Assembly (NCBI GenBank): GCA_030549495.1
Contig: JAUIRK010000928.1
Span: forward strand, 757,001-821,000
DNA from: Nectonema munidae
Taxonomy: Eukaryota > Nematomorpha > Nectonematoida > Nectonematidae
Direction of reading: 5' to 3'
Length of the DNA stretch: 64,000 nucleotides
The translations under genes and the position numbers were made by a program. The notes under the pieces were generated by a model that saw only the letters and a list, made by a program, of their open reading frames with translations, was not told the DNA's origin and did no database searches. Each line of letters starts with the position of its first letter. Position 1 is the stretch's first letter. This document shows, one piece after another, positions 59,403-64,000 of the stretch.

Positions 59403-62090
59403 TAGGGATGTATCGATTTCAGAATTTTAATTCATACCGATATATTTTATTTTCATTCACCGATACCGATGTCCATACCTTGTCCTACCATAATTTTGTA
59501 AATAATTTTGGCAATACATCCTGAAAATATTTTACTTCACGACATATAACTTAAAAAATTTTCATTTTTAATTTGCATTTTTTAAGTTAAAAAATTGCAA
59601 TTTAAAATTTATTTATATTTTATAATTATAAAAAAATCCAAAAATTCAAAAACTTAAATTGGCTTTTTCATAAAAGCTTGAAAAAAATACGAGAATAAAT
59701 GTTATTTTAATTTAAATGCCTCCTGTTAAAATTCAAAAATATTAATTTTTCCCCAACTTCAGATGTAGGTCGGTTTCTTTTTCGGTGTAAAGATGTTTCT
59801 CCCAACACTAAAAAGTCTTTCAATTGAAGAAGGAGGACATGAAGGTAATTTGTTTGCCAGCTTCGATAATTCTGGAAAACTTTTATTAACTTTCCACCAA
59901 TAAATGGGATGTTTTGATTCAAGGTCAAGCGAAGAAAACTTCCATTCTGACTTAAATTTTAACATTAATGATGAAGGAGATAAATGTTCATTTTTATTTG
60001 ATGTATTTTTTGATGAATCATAACAATCAAAACAAATGAACACAAATTTTTTTCTTTAACCCACCCATTAAGTACCATAGAAATCAGACGATATTTAAAA
60101 AAACGCAGACGATTTATATTCAAAGTCATTGAAAAAAGCAGACGAAGATGAAATTACTTATGTTCCCAAATGGGTTATAAAAGAGGCGTCTTCATTACTT
60201 TTAGAAATTTGACAAATGCCTTGTTTATCTTCATATAAATCTTGCTCTCTTATTTTTTCTAAATTGATGTAAAATATTTTACAGACAATTGTAAATGAGA
60301 AAAAACCTGTTTTTGATTCTAATTCAGAATTTTTAAATCGTGGATCTAAAAATGTAGCTGATAGTATACATTCATTTTTCTCATATTTAGAAAACCTTTT
60401 TTCCATTGAACCAGAAAATATGTTCAATATTTCTTCTAATCGTCTTTATCTAATCGACTTCTTCTAATCGGATTTTATCTAAAGTTTTTGCTTTTTCGAT
60501 AAAGTGTTTAAAGACATTCACTTGTTGAATAATTTTAGAAGCATTGGCAGTTTTTGCACTTAATCTAAAAAAATAATTTTAATTTAAGCTTTACTTTTCT
60601 GTAGATTGATTGAAGATTTTAAGTAAGTTGCAACATTTTTTAATTAAATCCCATTGATTAGCATTGAAAACAGGCAAATTTGGAACTTCTGAACAATAAA
60701 TTTGCAATTGCATTTTTGTTCAAATAATCGTTCCAACATTAAATAGGTACTTTTCAGGGTGTAGATACATCTTGAATCAATTTATGTTCTGGTATTCCGT
60801 GTTTCTTTCGTAAAACTTTGACTTCCGCACAGAGTGTAGAAGAATGGTTGAAATTATTTTTCGACAACTTAAAATAATATCTTTGATATTTTTTGTTCTA
60901 ATATTGAATCCTGAATAATTAGCTGAGTAATATGTATAAAGCAGCTCAAATTTCCAAAACCACTGTTTGTCATTCCTCAAACTATGTTTGCTGCATTGTC
61001 ATGAACTATCATGTGAATTTTATGTACTGGAATTTCATATTCATCTATCACTTCCTCGACTATCTAACATATATTAGCTGAGGTATGAAGAGTCGAAAAT
61101 GGTTTAATTTTGAGAACCAGCCATGATTGATTAAAATGTTCATAAATGATGTCAACTGTAGCCGGAAATGGAGAAATCAAAAACTTGCCAGGCTATGATA
61201 TTGGAAATAAGTTTTACAAGGAAAATAAGAGGGTCATAAAATGTCAGAAATGGGTTGACATCATTTGGGAATGACTCCAATGCTTTAAAATCAATACCTG
61301 ATAAACGAAGAATTAGAATTATTCGTACACATATCTCTTGTCAAACTCATGTTTGTTAGAGCATTAACTTTTTTTTCTACTTTATTTAAAACATTTGAAT
61401 AAATTTCTGAAAAAACGACTCATGAGAAGTACTTTCTGAATGGCAATTCATAATTCGGTTTCAATATTTTAATAAGTCTTTTAAATCCTACATCTTCAAC
61501 AATTGAAAGAGGTTATGCAGCTACTATTATTTCTTCAATAGCAATATGCACATTTTTAACTTGAAAACTGTTTATATTCAAAATTTTATTGCGTTCATAT
61601 ACTTCTAAAGTTTTTTGAGAACAGCTTTCTCATTGGATCTTTTTGAGTGAGAGATTTGGAACTTTGTAGTCAATTTTTATTCTTTTTTTGATGTCAAAAA
61701 AGTAGAAAGATTAGTTTTTTGAGTTTCACTTTTGAAATCTTTAACTTTCTTTTCTTCTTCTAACTTGATGCTCTTTCAAGTTAGTGGTCGTAAATGTTTT
61801 TCATTTTTCCCTTCGTATGGAATTTCTATTTCACAAATATTGGAAACAACTTTTGTTTTGTCTATTAAACTTTACTTTGAAAATTTTCCAAACAATACTC
61901 TTTTGCTTAGTAATAAAAGTAAAATTAAAATTAATTTTAAAAATATAAGTTTTGAAATTTTTTTGATAATTAGATAAATATTTGCCATTCAAATTATTTA
62001 AAATTTGGAAAATTAATTTTTCAAATTTTAAATTAGTTTTACATTTGTATTGGCCGATACAACCGATTCCGATTAATCGGTCCATCTCTA
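59403..62090 (-). mobile_element. hAT DNA transposon, decayed, with nested MITE
   Basis: Ends TAGGGATGTATCGAT and, reversed, TAGAGATGGACCGAT. Flanks are ATTGTAAC (59395-59402) and ATTGCAAC (62091-62098), an 8-bp target duplication with one mismatch. Minus-strand transposase pieces from upstream: HDNAANIV near 61000, a CFIHITQLIIQDS core piece near 60930-60960, CILSATFLDPRFK near 60340, and the C-terminal dimerisation domain with PIYWWKVNKSFPELSKLANK and CPPSSIERLFSVGRNIFTPK at about 59770-59930. Stops and frameshifts are numerous. The TIR and ATCGG subterminal repeats are close to those of the hAT at 49881-51599, so the two belong to one group. It lies downstream of RUNDC1. Confidence 0.9.
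60056..60178 (+). mobile_element. piggyBac-like MITE, subfamily A, nested in a hAT element
   Basis: TTAA at the left, TTAT at the right, CAGACGA repeats in the body, and one arm of the hairpin shortened. It splits the minus-strand hAT element at 59403-62090, so it moved after that hAT arrived. Confidence 0.85.
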
Positions 62091-62240
62091 ATTGCAACTA
62101 CAATAACATTCAGGTAAACATAAACTAAATAGTATGGAATATCCTACGTTTCTAAAAAAATTTAATATCCTAAAAGTATAAAATATGCCGAGAATAATTT
62201 AAAAAGTTTATTCCACACGATTCTTGATTAGAAATGCTCC

Positions 62241-62609
62241 TTGTTGTTCTTTGCTTTCATCTTGCCACAAAGAATTGCTTTTTTGAATGCGTTACAGTAC
62301 AATTCCATTGCAGATTCTGAATCATCATTGCCTGGAATCTTGTATGTTATTAATCTGGGATCAGAATTTGAATCACATACACCTAAACATAACATTAGTA
62401 TAAGAAATATATATTATAGCTCTAAGCCTAGATTATATCCAATATATGTTACAATAGTGATGGCTATTTGTAATGATTTGAAAGTGAACACGAAATTTCG
62501 ATATGCACATAGGGATATCAAAGGCAGGACTATTTTCTCTATGAATTCCAAGTGTAGGGATGTGAAGCCTATTTTATTAGTTACACAACTACCTGTTCAC
62601 AATCATTGA
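62241..62609 (+). CDS. Open frame of unknown nature (122 codons)
   Basis: The frame is somewhat less AT-biased than nearby chance frames and uses a mixed set of residues (for example LPGILYVINLGSEF and CRDVKPILLVTQLP), but I recognise no domain. There are no splice sites, promoter or neighbours that support it. It could be a worn transposon piece or chance. Confidence 0.15.
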   Translation: MLFFAFILPQRIAFLNALQYNSIADSESSLPGILYVINLGSEFESHTPKHNISIRNIYYSSKPRLYPIYVTIVMAICNDLKVNTKFRYAHRDIKGRTIFSMNSKCRDVKPILLVTQLPVHNH

Positions 62610-62884
62610 GCAAAATTTAAAGATTTCAATTTAAAACATTGCATTTAATAGCGAACAGTATAATCCATAAATAGTACCAAACTTCAACAGGTTATGTATT
62701 TTGATCTAGTTAAGTCTGAAGTCTTCTAATGATTAAATTCATTCATAATAATTAGATAGTAGTTGGAAGGATGTCTCATATATTAAGATGAGGAAATAAA
62801 TAAGTCTGGAGAATTGGGATGAATTCGTGGTGCGAGTCACGATCAAAACTTCAATATAATTATACTTTTGGCTGAGAAATTAAA

Positions 62885-63207
62885 AGTAACAAGATGATAA
62901 GAAGCAAGCGTGGAAGTTAGGAAAGTAAAAATTCAACTCCAAGTATTGGTAGTAGTGCGCCTCCGAATTTTGAGAATGAATGCGATTAAGCAATATGATT
63001 GATGTTATCACACAAGGCAAACCAATCCAAGACCTGGCTAATCCTTTTTGGGTCTGTCTCATCAGTTGGATGCACGTTGATATTCACATTTCCGTAAAGC
63101 ATCACAAAGCAGTTCCATAGGGACCCAGAAAGGGTCACTGAGTGGGACCGTTTTGGCAACATATTGCATCCATATTGGGTCATTTGCGAGTTTTGCCAAT
63201 AAGGCAC
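62885..63207 (-). mobile_element. LINE endonuclease fragment
   Basis: The minus frame 62986-63207 contains VMLYGNVNINVHPTDETD and KRISQVLDWFALCDNINHI, which fits the GDFNIHVD...LLDSFGL.QHV segment of LINE endonucleases, with the usual GDFN worn to GNVN. No RT is seen nearby. Confidence 0.45.
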
Positions 63208-63384
63208 ATTTAAAAGAATGAATAATTTAGTCTTTGAAATTGTTAAAATATTTTCACTTTTTTATTGCTTTTCGGGCCTGATTTTATAGCTGTAAATGTG
63301 CATTTTTCTTAGTGGTTTAAAAAATGAAATATGACGACTCATATTTTACATTTCGTTTTACTGCATTAACCTCTGGTGTGGAAG

Positions 63385-64000
63385 AGGAACATAAGCTTTT
63401 TGTGTTCTGAAGTGTTAGCATCCACTTTCTGTCCGTCAAGTGAAGCTTGCATTGAAAGTGAAGCACTAGTGTTAGTAAACATAACTATTGACTATTTTAA
63501 ACGTAAAGCTGAACGATTACACAAATCAAGGTTTGATAACAAAGAAATTTTTTGCAAAATTTAAGTATGGTTTGAAAAGTTTCAAAGAATATCTGCTGTT
63601 AAAAAATCCCACAACAAGAAAACCGTTGATATTACCTTGTGGCAAGGATATCATATTGAATGTGCTAAGAAGTTCTGAACTTGAAAATTTGAAGAATATC
63701 TTGCTGTCAAGTGATACCGTTAGAAGACTAATAGGAGAAATGTATGAAGACATATCAGGTGGTTTTATTGATTCGGAATTCGATTTTCAACTTTTTTGCA
63801 ATTCAGCTTGATGAAACGATTGATCGCACGTACAATATGTATGTGACAAGCATCTGGTAGGCAATTTTTTGTTTTACGAAATTCTTAGCAGTAGAGCCAC
63901 TGCAAGAAAAATATTTCACAAGGTGGACAATTTTTTACAACACATGTTATTAAACCAGAACATCCACTTGCAGTGTGCACTGACCCTTCTCGCAATTTCT
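63385..64000 (+). mobile_element. hAT transposase (ZBED5/FAM200-like), 5' part, runs off window
   Basis: Begins with a worn BED-like segment, FLCSEVLAST then PSSEACIESE, followed by IDYFKRKAERLHKSRF (near 63488-63535), NPTTRKPLILPCGKDIILNV (near 63603-63665), LLSSDTVRRLIGEMYEDISG (near 63700-63760) and QLDETIDRTYNMYVTS (near 63805-63855). This order and the LDET catalytic-region motif match the hAT transposases domesticated as ZBED5 and FAM200. At least two frame changes are visible, so the copy is probably dead. The catalytic core lies beyond the window. Confidence 0.8.

Overview
This is an AT-rich, intron-rich, transposon-dense stretch of an animal nuclear genome. The transposon mix (hAT, piggyBac, pogo-like MITEs, jockey/CR1-like LINEs, tRNA-derived SINEs, a Ty3/Gypsy fossil) and the very low GC suggest an arthropod. 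A copepod such as a sea louse is my guess, not something the sequence proves. There is no bacterial-type operon, rRNA, true tRNA or CRISPR array.

I can support only one host gene. It is the RUN-domain gene RUNDC1 on the + strand, with ten coding exons from 22295 to the stop at 58209. Most of these exons are too short to stand out as open frames. I found them by protein similarity to vertebrate RUNDC1 and by splice-site and phase agreement. Joined, they give one uninterrupted 700-codon frame. About 94% of the 36-kb locus is intron, and those introns hold most of the repeats listed here.

Layout. 1-8020: a decayed LINE with RNase H is split by a hAT element (2870-7757, 8-bp target duplication), which in turn holds a minus-strand Ty3/Gypsy fossil with a long gag-pol frame. 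9720-14930: pieces of at least three LINE copies. 15261-15436: a SINE with a clear 16-bp target duplication. 18460-19345: homopolymer-dominated sequence of doubtful quality. 19743-21468: a decayed piggyBac. 22282-58209: RUNDC1, whose introns carry a family of TTAA-flanked MITEs with CAGACGA repeats and a short hairpin, tRNA-derived SINEs, TA-flanked pogo-like MITEs, two copies of an unclassified transposase-like family, a KRBA2/SCAND3-type integrase fragment, and a hAT relic containing a 450-bp almost pure G/C island. 59403-62090: a decayed minus-strand hAT with matching target duplications and a MITE nested in it. 62885-64000: a LINE endonuclease fragment and the start of another hAT transposase that runs off the window.

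The points most worth following up are the MITE family, whose hairpin differs between subfamilies while the rest is kept; a perfect 120-bp duplication exactly 3000 bp apart around the last RUNDC1 exons; the unclassified transposase family; and two patches that look like assembly artefacts.
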